39,569 nt of DNA, from contig PWFW01000102.1 of assembly GCA_003554225.1 (NCBI GenBank), positions 1 to 39,569 of the forward strand, in the 5' to 3' direction. The notes under the pieces were generated by a model that was not told the DNA's origin, did no database searches, and was given only the letters and a program-made list of their open reading frames with translations. Origin of the DNA: Halanaerobiaceae bacterium (GTDB lineage Bacteria > Bacillota > Halanaerobiia > Halanaerobiales > Halarsenatibacteraceae). The stretch's first letter is position 1; each line of letters opens with the position of its first letter. Position numbers and translations under genes: made by a program. Shown here piece after piece: positions 19,274 through 27,948 of this stretch.

Positions 19274-19292
19274 ATTTTTTTACCTCCAGTAA

Positions 19293-19640
19293 TTATTTTT
19301 GATAGGTATAGCTCTCTATAATATTCTCTCCGGATTTAAGCAGGACCTGAAAACCATTATTATCCAGCTCAAATTTAATTATCAGTGTTCTGCCATCTTG
19401 AGGCGGAAGTTCCAGCCAGATATCATTTTTATGACCGGAGATTCTGTTCATTTGGTGGGCCATTGCTATACCTGATACCATCAAAGACTCAACCTCCAGC
19501 TGCCTTTCTAGAAGTCGCTGGATATTTAATCTCCAGCGCCAGACACCGGCCAGCGACAATGTCAGCAAAGTGAAGACCAGGACTAAAATCAAAGTATGGA
19601 TCAGCAGATATCCAGCTTGAGATCTGACTGGATTTTTCAT
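19293..19640 (-). CDS. PilX/GspK-like minor pilin with non-canonical E5 (His)
   Basis: Short basic leader then SQAG/YLLIHTLILVLVFTLLTLS hydrophobic segment; lies in the pilin gene array. Confidence 0.55.
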   Translation of the reverse strand: MKNPVRSQAGYLLIHTLILVLVFTLLTLSLAGVWRWRLNIQRLLERQLEVESLMVSGIAMAHQMNRISGHKNDIWLELPPQDGRTLIIKFELDNNGFQVLLKSGENIIESYTYQK

Positions 19641-20203
19641 TGCTCTTCCCTGCTCCCCCTAAAAACTGTCTGCTGCCTGGAAGTAGTTTCTCCCGAATCA
19701 GCGGTCCGACAGATAATGATCATTATCAATTCCTGAGAAATCCAGTCCACCCTGAAATCATCAATAACACCCAGCACGCTATCTATCCTGGTAAATTCAA
19801 TTTCTTCTCCCAGCTGAGATATCTCCCTCTGAAAACCCAGTTCCAGGCCCCGGCTGGATTGATAGCTTCTATAGCGAATCCAGTGGTCTTGCAAATTCTC
19901 CTCACTGGAATTTCTCTTGACCTTCATTGTCAGGACATTTTCTTCAATATTAATCTCCGCTGCCCGGGATATTTCCCGGCTGAGCCTATTGATAATAATA
20001 AGGGTCTCTACCCCCAGAGAATTGTCTTCAATAAAGTAGTGATAGAAGGAGCCGGCCTGAATCAGTACTCCTGCCATCAGTGAAAAGATAATAGCGGCAA
20101 CTGTCAGGGCAATTATCATTTCCAGCAGGGTAAAACCCTGCTCTGAGTTTTGTCTGTCAATTAGATCTTGCTTTATAATCATTTTATCTGCCCCGATCCT
20201 CAT
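19637..20203 (-). CDS. PilW/GspJ-like prepilin
   Basis: Class III signal NSEQG/FTLLEMIIALTVAAIIFSLMAGVL. Confidence 0.85.
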   Translation of the reverse strand: MRIGADKMIIKQDLIDRQNSEQGFTLLEMIIALTVAAIIFSLMAGVLIQAGSFYHYFIEDNSLGVETLIIINRLSREISRAAEINIEENVLTMKVKRNSSEENLQDHWIRYRSYQSSRGLELGFQREISQLGEEIEFTRIDSVLGVIDDFRVDWISQELIMIIICRTADSGETTSRQQTVFRGSREEQ

Positions 20204-20239
20204 TTTGACTTTCAGAGTATGCCGGTAATTGACAGCTCT

Positions 20240-20674
20240 TTAGATGATCTTCCAGATGAAAAAATCCAGTTTTTCCCTTTTCCAGCTGATTACCAGCTGA
20301 TAGATTCTGCCCTGATTGGCAAAAAACTGGTTGAGAGAAAAATAAATATTTACCTCCTGCAGGTAATTCAGATCTAAAGCCTGAGAGAAGTTAAAATTAT
20401 AGTTTATGAGATCCTCAACAGTCAATTCCTGACAGCAGGCCGGCAAAACCGCTCCAGCGCTGATGTTAGCAATAATCTCCTGCCCCAGAATAGTTCCCTG
20501 AGTATAGAAATTTTCCTGCTGCTCCAGCCTCTCCTGAAGAGATCCGGCGGTGATAAACACCCTGCCCCAGCTTAAAATAATCATCAGAAGTATTGCCAGG
20601 GCTATCATAACCTCAATCAGAGTAAAACCCCGCTCATCATCGGCTGGAATAGATCCTGCCCCTGTTGTTGACAA
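20240..20674 (-). CDS. PilV/GspI-like prepilin
   Basis: DDERG/FTLIEVMIALAILLMIIL; TTG at 20674 gives a normal leader, while the ORF-track start 20767 overlaps the upstream gene heavily. Confidence 0.8.
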   Translation of the reverse strand: MSTTGAGSIPADDERGFTLIEVMIALAILLMIILSWGRVFITAGSLQERLEQQENFYTQGTILGQEIIANISAGAVLPACCQELTVEDLINYNFNFSQALDLNYLQEVNIYFSLNQFFANQGRIYQLVISWKREKLDFFIWKII

Positions 20675-21110
20675 CAACTTCCCGGCTGTAGCCCTGATAT
20701 TTAAAGCCCAGCGAGCCGCTGCTGGCTGTGCCCTGTCCGGTAAAGCTGATAGGAGTAAAATCTTCATCTTTAACTTCCTCTCCTTTGAAATGTAAAATCA
20801 ATCTGCTGTCAAAATATTCCCGGTAGACAATCTCTCTTTCCTCAACCGGCTGTCCGGCATAGGCCAGCCTGGTCAGATGATATTCCTGAAAACCGGCCCT
20901 GGGCTCCTCTCTCTGCAGAGCAGGATTGAAGGTAATTGCAAAACTCTTATTTTCCAGCAGAGCCTGCTGGCGGATGGTATTCAGCTGAAGCATAAGCTGC
21001 CCCAGCTGGTCATCCACCAGAATCCGGGCGAGCAGATGCTGCTGCTGGAAGTTAACTCCCAGCAGCAGCGCAGCTATCAGCAGTACGGCGATGATTTCAA
21101 TTAGCTTCAT
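20637..21110 (-). CDS. GspH/FimT-like pseudopilin lacking a leader peptide
   Basis: MKLIEIIAVLLIAALLLGVNFQQQHLLARIL…LNTIRQQALLENKSFAITF matches the GspH/FimT layout, starting at the pilin +1 residue. Confidence 0.75.
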   Translation of the reverse strand: MKLIEIIAVLLIAALLLGVNFQQQHLLARILVDDQLGQLMLQLNTIRQQALLENKSFAITFNPALQREEPRAGFQEYHLTRLAYAGQPVEEREIVYREYFDSRLILHFKGEEVKDEDFTPISFTGQGTASSGSLGFKYQGYSREVVVNNRGRIYSSR

Positions 21111-21133
21111 ATCTGTCAGCTCACTTATTTTGA

Positions 21134-21571
21134 TTATTGAGGAATATTATCCACCCTTTCTCTTGCAACCCCGGCACTACTGCTGCTGATTGTTAATCTG
21201 ATATAATCTCCCTCAGAGTCATCTTTAACATAAATTAAAAAAGTGTAGTCTTTATCATTATTTTCAAGAGTATATTCTGCACCAGTAACAAGTTCATAAT
21301 CTTCTCCAATTTCATTTACATAAGCTAAGAGGTGATTAAACTCGGCAACAATGCCCCCTATCTCTTCTGTTTGGGGATAAACATATTCATTATCAAGATA
21401 ATACTGTTCCAGAGCCAGCTGCAGACCGGATAGCTCCATCTGCAGGGCTGCCACTTCAGCATTATCCCGGGCCTGCATGATATGAGGAGCTCCCACACCT
21501 ACCAGAATACCGATAATAACCAGCACCACCATCATTTCAATCAGGGTAAAACCGGATTGACTTTTAAACAT
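21134..21571 (-). CDS. Major pilin / GspG-like prepilin
   Basis: MFKSQSG/FTLIEMMVVLVIIGILVGVGAPHIMQARDNAEVAAL; start at 21571 gives a short class III leader. Confidence 0.92.
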   Translation of the reverse strand: MFKSQSGFTLIEMMVVLVIIGILVGVGAPHIMQARDNAEVAALQMELSGLQLALEQYYLDNEYVYPQTEEIGGIVAEFNHLLAYVNEIGEDYELVTGAEYTLENNDKDYTFLIYVKDDSEGDYIRLTISSSSAGVARERVDNIPQ

Positions 21572-21608
21572 GATTTTTCCCTCCTGTTCTTGATTTAAAA
21601 GCAAACAG

Positions 21609-22649
21609 CTAAAACAAAAAACTCATGTCCTGAAACAATTTCCAGATCGGATTTAACAGAAGCAGAGCTGTTATCCCCACGGCGGCTGAAAGCAGCAGGA
21701 CAGTTAGAGGTTCCACCCGGGACAGCCCCTTTTCCATTAATCTCCGGCTTTTCTCCTGATAGTATCTGCCGGCAAAAGCTACTGCATAATCCATTCTCCC
21801 GGTATTCTCCCCGGTTCTCAAAATCTGCCAGCAGCTATCATGAAGAGGCAGCCATTTCTCCAGTGAAACCGATAGTTTTTCACCTCCCTCAATCATTCTT
21901 ATCACTTCTCCGATTCGATTTATAAAATACCGGCTGCCGGTCAGAGAGGCAGCTGCTTCCAGTGAGCTGCAGATTTCTCTGCCGGATCTTTGGCATAGGC
22001 TGAATCCCTGAAGAAAGATTGCTGTATAATAACAGGAGTAAAAGCGACCCAAAAAGGGAATTTTCAAGAGAAGTTTTGTCCGATAATTATCTCCTAAAAT
22101 ATATTTATAGCCGAAATATACAATTGGTGGCAGCAGAAAGGGCAGCATTATCAATAATCTACCTGTCAGAGGATGCTGGGAGCTGGAGATAACAAGACTG
22201 ACAGCCAGGGGGAGTTCCAGAGATAGATCCCGGTAGAGGCCTGCCATGACTGGAAGAACAAAATAAATAATTATCAGAACAAGTCCGGAAAAGGCTATAA
22301 GACTGATGCAGGGATAATAGAGTTTGCCCTTCAATTTTTCGGTAAATTCATCCTGGTATTCATAGTATTCCACCAGCTCTTTCAGCACTTCAGACAAATT
22401 GCCCCGGTCTGAACCCAGCAGAAAGAGATCAAGAAAAAACTTTGGCAGCAGTCCTCTTAGGTGGGCTGCTGCTGTCTCAGGATTATACCCCATCTCTAAA
22501 TCTCTGGTAAAAAGACCGAGTTTGAGGGCAAATTTGCTATCCCATTCTTCCCTGCTGGTAAATCTAGCGGCCTGCTGCAGGGTAAAACCTCCTTCCAGGT
22601 ACATCAACCACTGCCTGGCTAATCTCCCGGCCCGGACAATCTTTTTCAT
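21609..22649 (-). CDS. pilC: Type IV pilus/T2SS inner-membrane platform protein (PilC/GspF)
   Basis: T2SF domain with 3 TM segments; LFLLGSDRGNLSEVLKELVEYYE, LRTGENTGRMDYAV, VEPLTVLLLSAAVG. Confidence 0.92.
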   Translation of the reverse strand: MKKIVRAGRLARQWLMYLEGGFTLQQAARFTSREEWDSKFALKLGLFTRDLEMGYNPETAAAHLRGLLPKFFLDLFLLGSDRGNLSEVLKELVEYYEYQDEFTEKLKGKLYYPCISLIAFSGLVLIIIYFVLPVMAGLYRDLSLELPLAVSLVISSSQHPLTGRLLIMLPFLLPPIVYFGYKYILGDNYRTKLLLKIPFLGRFYSCYYTAIFLQGFSLCQRSGREICSSLEAAASLTGSRYFINRIGEVIRMIEGGEKLSVSLEKWLPLHDSCWQILRTGENTGRMDYAVAFAGRYYQEKSRRLMEKGLSRVEPLTVLLLSAAVGITALLLLNPIWKLFQDMSFLF

Positions 22650-23830
22650 TAAAGAACCCTCCTGATCTCGGCAGCTGAGGTTATCCCCTCTGCCACCTTA
22701 TTTTGCCCATCTTCTTTAAGACTGACAAAACCCCTGATAACTGCCCTGCTTTCAATGGTCCGGCTGTCTGCACCCTGCTGGATTAAACTATCGAGCTCCG
22801 GACCTATTTTGAGGACTTCCTGGATTCCTGTTCTTCCCAGAAATCCGGTCCCCCGGCACCGGCTGCAGCCTTTGCCCGAACAGAGCTGACAAAAACAGCG
22901 GATCAGTCTCTGGGCTATCACGCCACGGAGAGTATCGGCAATTAAAAAAGCGGGAAGGCCCATCTCGGTCAATCTGGTAACAGCGCCTGCAGCACTTGTG
23001 GTATGCAGGGTGCTCAAAACAAGGTGACCGGTAAGTGCAGCTCTGACAGCCATGCTGGCTGTTTCAAAATCTCTAAGCTCACCAACCATTATGATATCAG
23101 GGTCCTGCCGGAGAACTGCTCTAAGATAGGAATCGAATTTTTCACCAGCTGCAGTATTAACCTGAATTTGGTTGACTCCATCGAGCTTAATTTCCACCGG
23201 ATCCTCAAGGGTAACTATATTTAAAAGCTCAGAATTAAGTTCATCCAGGGCGGCAAAGAGAGTGGTGGTCTTTCCGCTTCCTGTAGGGCCGCTTAACAAA
23301 ATCATCCCCTGACTTGCAGCAAATATTTTTCGAGCCAGCTTTAAATTATCAGCACTCAATCCCAGCTCTTCCAGCCTAAATAGTTTGCTGTTAGAGCTTA
23401 AAATCCTTAAAACTGCCTTCTCCCCATAAATGGTAGGAATTATTGAAACTCTGATATCTTCTGCTGAATTTACTTCACTGGTAAGCGAGCCCTCCTGTAA
23501 TTTTCTGGTGCTGGTTATATCAAGCTCCGCCAGAATTTTAATCCGGGAGATTATTCCCTGAACTAAATCAACAGGATAACTGTATCTATCCTGCATAACC
23601 CCGTCTATTCTAAATCTGATTCTGCCGCTTTTTCTCTGAATTTCAAAGTGAATATCACTGGCTTTAAGCTCCCCGGCTTCCCGCAGCAGGCTGCTAAGAT
23701 AGTTGCTGATACCACGATTCCCTGCCCCATCGAGTTTAGAAACTTCAGCTCCAGGACCTTCTAAAGAAAAACGAAAGCGAGATTCCCCTATGAAGAGCTC
23801 TGCCCGGGGATGAGAATTTTCACCGGTCAT
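22649..23830 (-). CDS. pilB: Type IV pilus/T2SS assembly ATPase (PilB/GspE)
   Basis: SDIHFE, GMILLSGPTGSGKTTTLFAALDELN, VTLEDPVEIKLDGVNQIQVN, LRQDPDIIMVGELRDFETASMAVRAALTGHLVLSTLHTTSA; CxxC-type insert CQLCSGKGCSRCRGTGF. ATG 23830 with GGAAG RBS preferred. Confidence 0.95.
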   Translation of the reverse strand: MTGENSHPRAELFIGESRFRFSLEGPGAEVSKLDGAGNRGISNYLSSLLREAGELKASDIHFEIQRKSGRIRFRIDGVMQDRYSYPVDLVQGIISRIKILAELDITSTRKLQEGSLTSEVNSAEDIRVSIIPTIYGEKAVLRILSSNSKLFRLEELGLSADNLKLARKIFAASQGMILLSGPTGSGKTTTLFAALDELNSELLNIVTLEDPVEIKLDGVNQIQVNTAAGEKFDSYLRAVLRQDPDIIMVGELRDFETASMAVRAALTGHLVLSTLHTTSAAGAVTRLTEMGLPAFLIADTLRGVIAQRLIRCFCQLCSGKGCSRCRGTGFLGRTGIQEVLKIGPELDSLIQQGADSRTIESRAVIRGFVSLKEDGQNKVAEGITSAAEIRRVL

Positions 23831-23951
23831 CCTGATTCTTCCTTTCTTTTTATGGAATAATTTACTAATTCTCCCTCTGTTAAATTTTTCCTGCAAAATA
23901 TTGGTTAATTTTTATCATTTTCTTAAAAAAATTTGGGATTAAATAAAAAAA

Positions 23952-23971
23952 CTGCCGATAAAGACCGGCAG
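23952..23971 (-). terminator. Rho-independent terminator between aroE and pilB
   Basis: CTGCCG-ATAAAGAC-CGGCAG hairpin; minus-strand T7 tail (tttttttattt). Confidence 0.8.
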
Positions 23972-24177
23972 CTCAAGTATTTTTAAAAAAAATTATTTAT
24001 TAAACTTTTTTTAAAAAAATTTCATATAATATTTGAAGATTTTTCAGGCCCGCTCAAACATTGATAATGAGAGCAAAACATGCTAATTAGGTTTATTCTG
24101 GATCTCCTGGATAAATCAAATCCTTTTCTGGCTTCCCTCCTCTTCTCTTTTTAACTTTTACAAGCTTCTTTCCTCTG

Positions 24178-25095
24178 TTATATCTCCGGCAGCAAATCCC
24201 GGGTGAAATAATCAGCAGAACAGGCATCATCGCGGTCAGCAAACCAGATTTTATCAGCCTCCCGGGCCTGAAATAAAAGCATGCGGGAACCATCTTCCCA
24301 GAAACAACCTCGCTCCCTGGCCAGTTTAAGCAGCCGGGAAAGAGGTTTACCATAACTTAGATCAAAGACTGCTGTCCTCTCCTTAAGCCCCTTCTCTGCC
24401 CCGGGGAAGAGTTTTCCCTGCCAGCCCAGAGTGGTGGCATCTACTACGAGATCTACCTCACTGACAATCTCTGCCTGCTCCTGGGTTTCCCAGCCTCTTA
24501 TCAGCAGCTGACAATCAGCATAATTTTTAAAATCATCCTTTAATCTAACAGCCTTCTCCCGGGTTCGATTGCTGAAATAGAGTTTTTTCATGCCTGACTC
24601 CAGACAGGCAAGAGTAACCGCCCGGGCTGCACCGCCAGCACCCAGAATCAGGGCAGAATTTATAGGAAATGGAACATAGTTCTGCCATTCAGTCAGCAGC
24701 TCCTTGACAGCCAGAAAATCAGTATTATAACCGATCAAACCCTGCCGGGAAAGCTTTATGGTGTTAACCGCTCCTATCCTGCTGGCTCCCTGTTCCAGTC
24801 GATCCAGCCGGGGAATTACATCCTCTTTGTAGGGATTGGTCACATTAACACCCACAAATTTTAGAGCTCTGATACCCTGCAGGGCAGCTGCAAGCTCCTC
24901 AGGTTCCAGAGAAAAGGCCAGGTATACAGCTGGCCAGCCCCTCTTCTGGTAGACACTATTATGGATGATAGGTGACAGGCTTTTATCTGTGCTGCGGCCA
25001 AAAAGTCCCAGAATTTCAGAGGGCTCAAGCATCAAATCTAAAAAATTATCGGACCCTTCTTCTCTCTTCTTCTCCCTGCTTTTTGAATTCTTCAT
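24178..25095 (-). CDS. aroE: Shikimate dehydrogenase
   Basis: LFGRSTDKSLSPIIHNSVYQ, GVNVTNPYKEDVIPRLD, GAVNTIKLSRQGLIGYNTDFLA, LGAGGAARAV. Confidence 0.95.
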   Translation of the reverse strand: MKNSKSREKKREEGSDNFLDLMLEPSEILGLFGRSTDKSLSPIIHNSVYQKRGWPAVYLAFSLEPEELAAALQGIRALKFVGVNVTNPYKEDVIPRLDRLEQGASRIGAVNTIKLSRQGLIGYNTDFLAVKELLTEWQNYVPFPINSALILGAGGAARAVTLACLESGMKKLYFSNRTREKAVRLKDDFKNYADCQLLIRGWETQEQAEIVSEVDLVVDATTLGWQGKLFPGAEKGLKERTAVFDLSYGKPLSRLLKLARERGCFWEDGSRMLLFQAREADKIWFADRDDACSADYFTRDLLPEI

Positions 25096-25178
25096 CTCTT
25101 CACCTGCCTGACTGTTTTTTTAGGAAACCTTTGCCAGTATATATATTCTCTAGCAGTTTAATTTATTCTCAATTCGTG

Positions 25179-25892
25179 TTATATATCCTCAATTAGACCT
25201 GCCAGCCTCTCTTCATCTAACAGTACAATTTTTCGATCCTTCATTTTAATTAAACCTTCATCAATTAAGCTGTTCAAAGTCTTGGTTACAGTAACCCGGG
25301 ATGCTCCCAGAAGATCAGCGATCTCCTGATGGGTTAAAATTAAGTCAACCACAGTCCCCTCTTCAGCTGGTCGGCCAAAATCTCTGGCAAATCTCTGCAG
25401 CAGGTTGATCAATCTTCCGGTAGCATCGTGAAATACCAGCTCTCTCACCTGGCTTGCCAGCAGCCTGGTTTTTTTAGAAAGAGCATCGATTATCTTCAGA
25501 GCCATCCGGGGCTGTTTCATGATCATTTTTTCTAGCTTTTCCCAGTCCAGTATCATCAACCGGGCCCTTTCGGTAACTTCAGCAGTTACCGGATGGGGGT
25601 TATTGTCAAACAGGGATATTTCACCAAAAATATCCCCGGCCTGAAGAATGGTCATAACTTTCTCCCTTCCCTCACTGGATAGCATGGTTAATTTAACCCG
25701 ACCCTCAACCAGGAGATAGAGGTTTTTATCGCTGTCATCTTCAAAAAATATTATCTCACCCGGACGATATTTCTTGACATAACCCTGCTGGCAGATCATT
25801 TCTATCTCTTCATCATCGAGCAGAGCAAAAACAGCAAGCTCTCGCAGGCATTTTTGAGTCGAATCACTGTTATTTTGAGCCATCTTCTTCAT
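25179..25892 (-). CDS. Crp/Fnr family transcriptional regulator
   Basis: cNMP-binding domain (FGEISLFDNNPHPVTAEV) plus HTH (LTHQEIADLLGASRVTVTKTLNSLIDEGLI); no N-terminal FNR-type Cys cluster. Confidence 0.93.
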   Translation of the reverse strand: MKKMAQNNSDSTQKCLRELAVFALLDDEEIEMICQQGYVKKYRPGEIIFFEDDSDKNLYLLVEGRVKLTMLSSEGREKVMTILQAGDIFGEISLFDNNPHPVTAEVTERARLMILDWEKLEKMIMKQPRMALKIIDALSKKTRLLASQVRELVFHDATGRLINLLQRFARDFGRPAEEGTVVDLILTHQEIADLLGASRVTVTKTLNSLIDEGLIKMKDRKIVLLDEERLAGLIEDI

Positions 25893-26328
25893 CTCCCCCC
25901 GGACTATTTACCATACACTTCTCACAGTAACCATAAAACTTCAGGTGATGATCCACGGTGGTAAAGGAGTATTCCTTCTCCAGTCTTCTCTCAAATTCTT
26001 CCAGATCTTCATCACTGAATTCTAAAATTTTATCACAATTCAAGCAGATCAAATGATGATGATGTTCTTCTTCAAAATCAACCAGCTCGTAATGCTTGAA
26101 TTTACTGTCAAATTCCAGCATGTGAACAATACCCAGCTCGCAAAATATTTCCAGATTACGATAAATTGTGGCCAGGCCAATCTCGGAATTGATCTCCTGA
26201 ACCTCCTGGTACAGCCGATCTGCTGAAAAGTGTTTTTCTCTATTTTCAACAAGAACTTTTAAAATATCACGTCTCTGTGAGGTTAACTTGTAATTGTTAT
26301 CCGATAGAATCTGTTCATATTTGCTCAT
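25870..26328 (-). CDS. Fur family transcriptional regulator
   Basis: KLTSQRRDILKVL, GLATIYRNLEIFCELGIV, EEHHHHLICLNCDKILEF, HLKFYGYCEKC. Confidence 0.93.
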   Translation of the reverse strand: MSKYEQILSDNNYKLTSQRRDILKVLVENREKHFSADRLYQEVQEINSEIGLATIYRNLEIFCELGIVHMLEFDSKFKHYELVDFEEEHHHHLICLNCDKILEFSDEDLEEFERRLEKEYSFTTVDHHLKFYGYCEKCMVNSPGGDEEDGSK

Positions 26329-26487
26329 CAAACCCGGCATCAAATCTTCCCCCTTATTTATAAATGAATTTAAAAGATTCAGGCTTTTATTATCTTAATC
26401 TTTTATATAAAAATGAACTTCCTACTAGCAATGTAACTTTTTTAAAAATATAGTTGATATTAATCATTACATCCAGTAAATTTCTTA

Positions 26488-26516
26488 TTGACTTATATAT
26501 GAAAAATATGTATAAT
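26488..26516 (+). promoter_or_regulatory. Sigma-A-type promoter of abrB: TTGACT-17 bp-TATAAT
   Basis: Near-consensus -35 and perfect -10 with 17-bp spacing, ~45 bp upstream of the abrB start. Confidence 0.85.
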
Positions 26517-26561
26517 ATAATTAAGGTTAAATTGTCGAAATATGCAATTAGGGGGATAAAA

Positions 26562-26807
26562 ATGAAATCAACTGGAATAGTCAGAAAAATTGATGATCTC
26601 GGCCGCATGGTTATTCCCATCGAACTCAGAAAAACCATGAACATTGATAAAAAAGATCCCATGGAGATTTTTGTGGATAATGACAAAATAATTCTGCAAA
26701 AATACGAACCGGCCTGTATATTCTGCGGCAGTGCTAAAAACACCTCCGACTTCAAGGGAAGAATCATCTGCGGAGAATGCATTGATAAAATGAAGGATGA
26801 ACTTTAG
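26562..26807 (+). CDS. abrB: AbrB/SpoVT family transition-state regulator with C-terminal CxxC…CxxC
   Basis: MKSTGIVRKIDDLGRMVIPIELRKTMNIDKKDPMEIFVDNDKIILQKYEPACIFCG…ICGEC; GGGGG RBS; start corrected from the 26454 ORF. Confidence 0.95.
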   Translation: MKSTGIVRKIDDLGRMVIPIELRKTMNIDKKDPMEIFVDNDKIILQKYEPACIFCGSAKNTSDFKGRIICGECIDKMKDEL

Positions 26808-26854
26808 TTAATATAAACTTCAGGAATTTTGATTCATTTATGATAATTTTTTGT

Positions 26855-26886
26855 AAAGAGCAGCATCAATAGAGATGCTGCTCTTT
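26855..26886 (+). terminator. Rho-independent terminator after abrB
   Basis: AAAGAGCAGCATC-AATAGA-GATGCTGCTCTTT perfect 13-bp stem, followed by atctttt. Confidence 0.88.
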
Positions 26887-26926
26887 ATCTTTTCTCTGGT
26901 TTTTTGCTACTTGTTAAATACTATTG

Positions 26927-27616
26927 TTATTGAGCAAAAACATGCCCTCCAATTCTTCTTACTACAGGACGATTTGATATCCAGGCTAGATTGGTGGCAA
27001 TCTGAGGATTATAAAAAAATATAGACTTATGGGTGGGGTCAAAACCCAGCAGAGCAGCCCGGGCTGCTTCAAAGGCCGCATCATTGGGATAGAGGTTTGC
27101 CTGACCATCCATAAGGGAGCTGAACTGTCCTTCCTCGATTATAACCTCTCTGACTGTATCCGGAAATCTCTCATCCTCAACCCGGTTGCGGATTACCGAA
27201 CCTACAGCTACCATACCCTCAAAGGGCTCACCCCGGGATTCAGCATGTATTACCCGGGCCAGCAGCAGTATCTCCTCCCGGGAAACTTCCAGAACACTTA
27301 TAAGTTCATCTTCCTGAGAAAATTCACGAAGAGTACTTTCACATACCCTGCCTGTGATTTCTAGTTCATGCTCTGTCTGAAAGGCTTCAACTGCAGCTCT
27401 GGTGTTGGGTCCATATAAGCCATCTATTCTATCATTATAAAATCCTTTATCTGCCAGCTTTCGCTGAAGAATCGCGACATCTCCACCCCGGTCTCCCTGT
27501 TCCAGTAAGCGCTGACCCAGCACCAGGTTCTGCTGGTCAGCCTGAAGGTCATCGATTGTGATGGCAACAGTTATAAACAGCAAAAACAACAACACAATGA
27601 ACTTATTTCTGATCAT
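26927..27616 (-). CDS. SleB-like cell wall hydrolase with N-terminal peptidoglycan-binding domain
   Basis: Signal peptide; PGB1 domain (GDVAILQRKLADKGFYNDRIDGLYGPNTRAAVEAFQ); hydrolase_2 (LARVIHAESRGEPFEGMVAVGSVIRNRV…FSSLMDGQANLYPND). Confidence 0.93.
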   Translation of the reverse strand: MIRNKFIVLLFLLFITVAITIDDLQADQQNLVLGQRLLEQGDRGGDVAILQRKLADKGFYNDRIDGLYGPNTRAAVEAFQTEHELEITGRVCESTLREFSQEDELISVLEVSREEILLLARVIHAESRGEPFEGMVAVGSVIRNRVEDERFPDTVREVIIEEGQFSSLMDGQANLYPNDAAFEAARAALLGFDPTHKSIFFYNPQIATNLAWISNRPVVRRIGGHVFAQ

Positions 27617-27677
27617 AAAAAACTCTCCTCCTTTTCTGCTGCAGCTATCTCTTTCTTCTATTTAGCTGCTCGGTCTT

Positions 27678-27932
27678 TCAGCACTCCAATCCTTCGTCAT
27701 ATACTATTTTAACAGGAAACTTCTCCTTAAAATCATCTAAAATTTCAAGAACCTGAGAGCGTGTTCCCTCTGTCACATCAAGGTTTATCAAACCCTGTTC
27801 AGCCTCATGCAGGGTCAGCATTGCTATCCCTTCATAGGATTTAAAGACCATGTCAACAAAAACAACCTCTTCAGGAGGAATAACAGCTTTAATTTTCAGG
27901 GTATCTTCTTGATTTATATTTTTCTCAATCAT
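27678..27932 (-). CDS. DUF4911-like small protein
   Basis: 84 aa; sequence style and position next to the U32 peptidase match this clostridial family. Confidence 0.55.
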   Translation of the reverse strand: MIEKNINQEDTLKIKAVIPPEEVVFVDMVFKSYEGIAMLTLHEAEQGLINLDVTEGTRSQVLEILDDFKEKFPVKIVYDEGLEC

Positions 27933-27948
27933 AATATTGCTTCCTCAA

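Noticed and set aside
19712-19727. Perfect 16-bp palindrome GATAATGATCATTATC resembling a Fur box
   Set aside because: Lies inside the PilW-like coding sequence and encodes a run of Ile/Met codons (ELIMIIIC); not near a promoter, so probably coincidental
24093-24353. 86-aa minus-strand ORF overlapping the aroE 3' end
   Set aside because: Overlaps aroE in another frame, no RBS or family features
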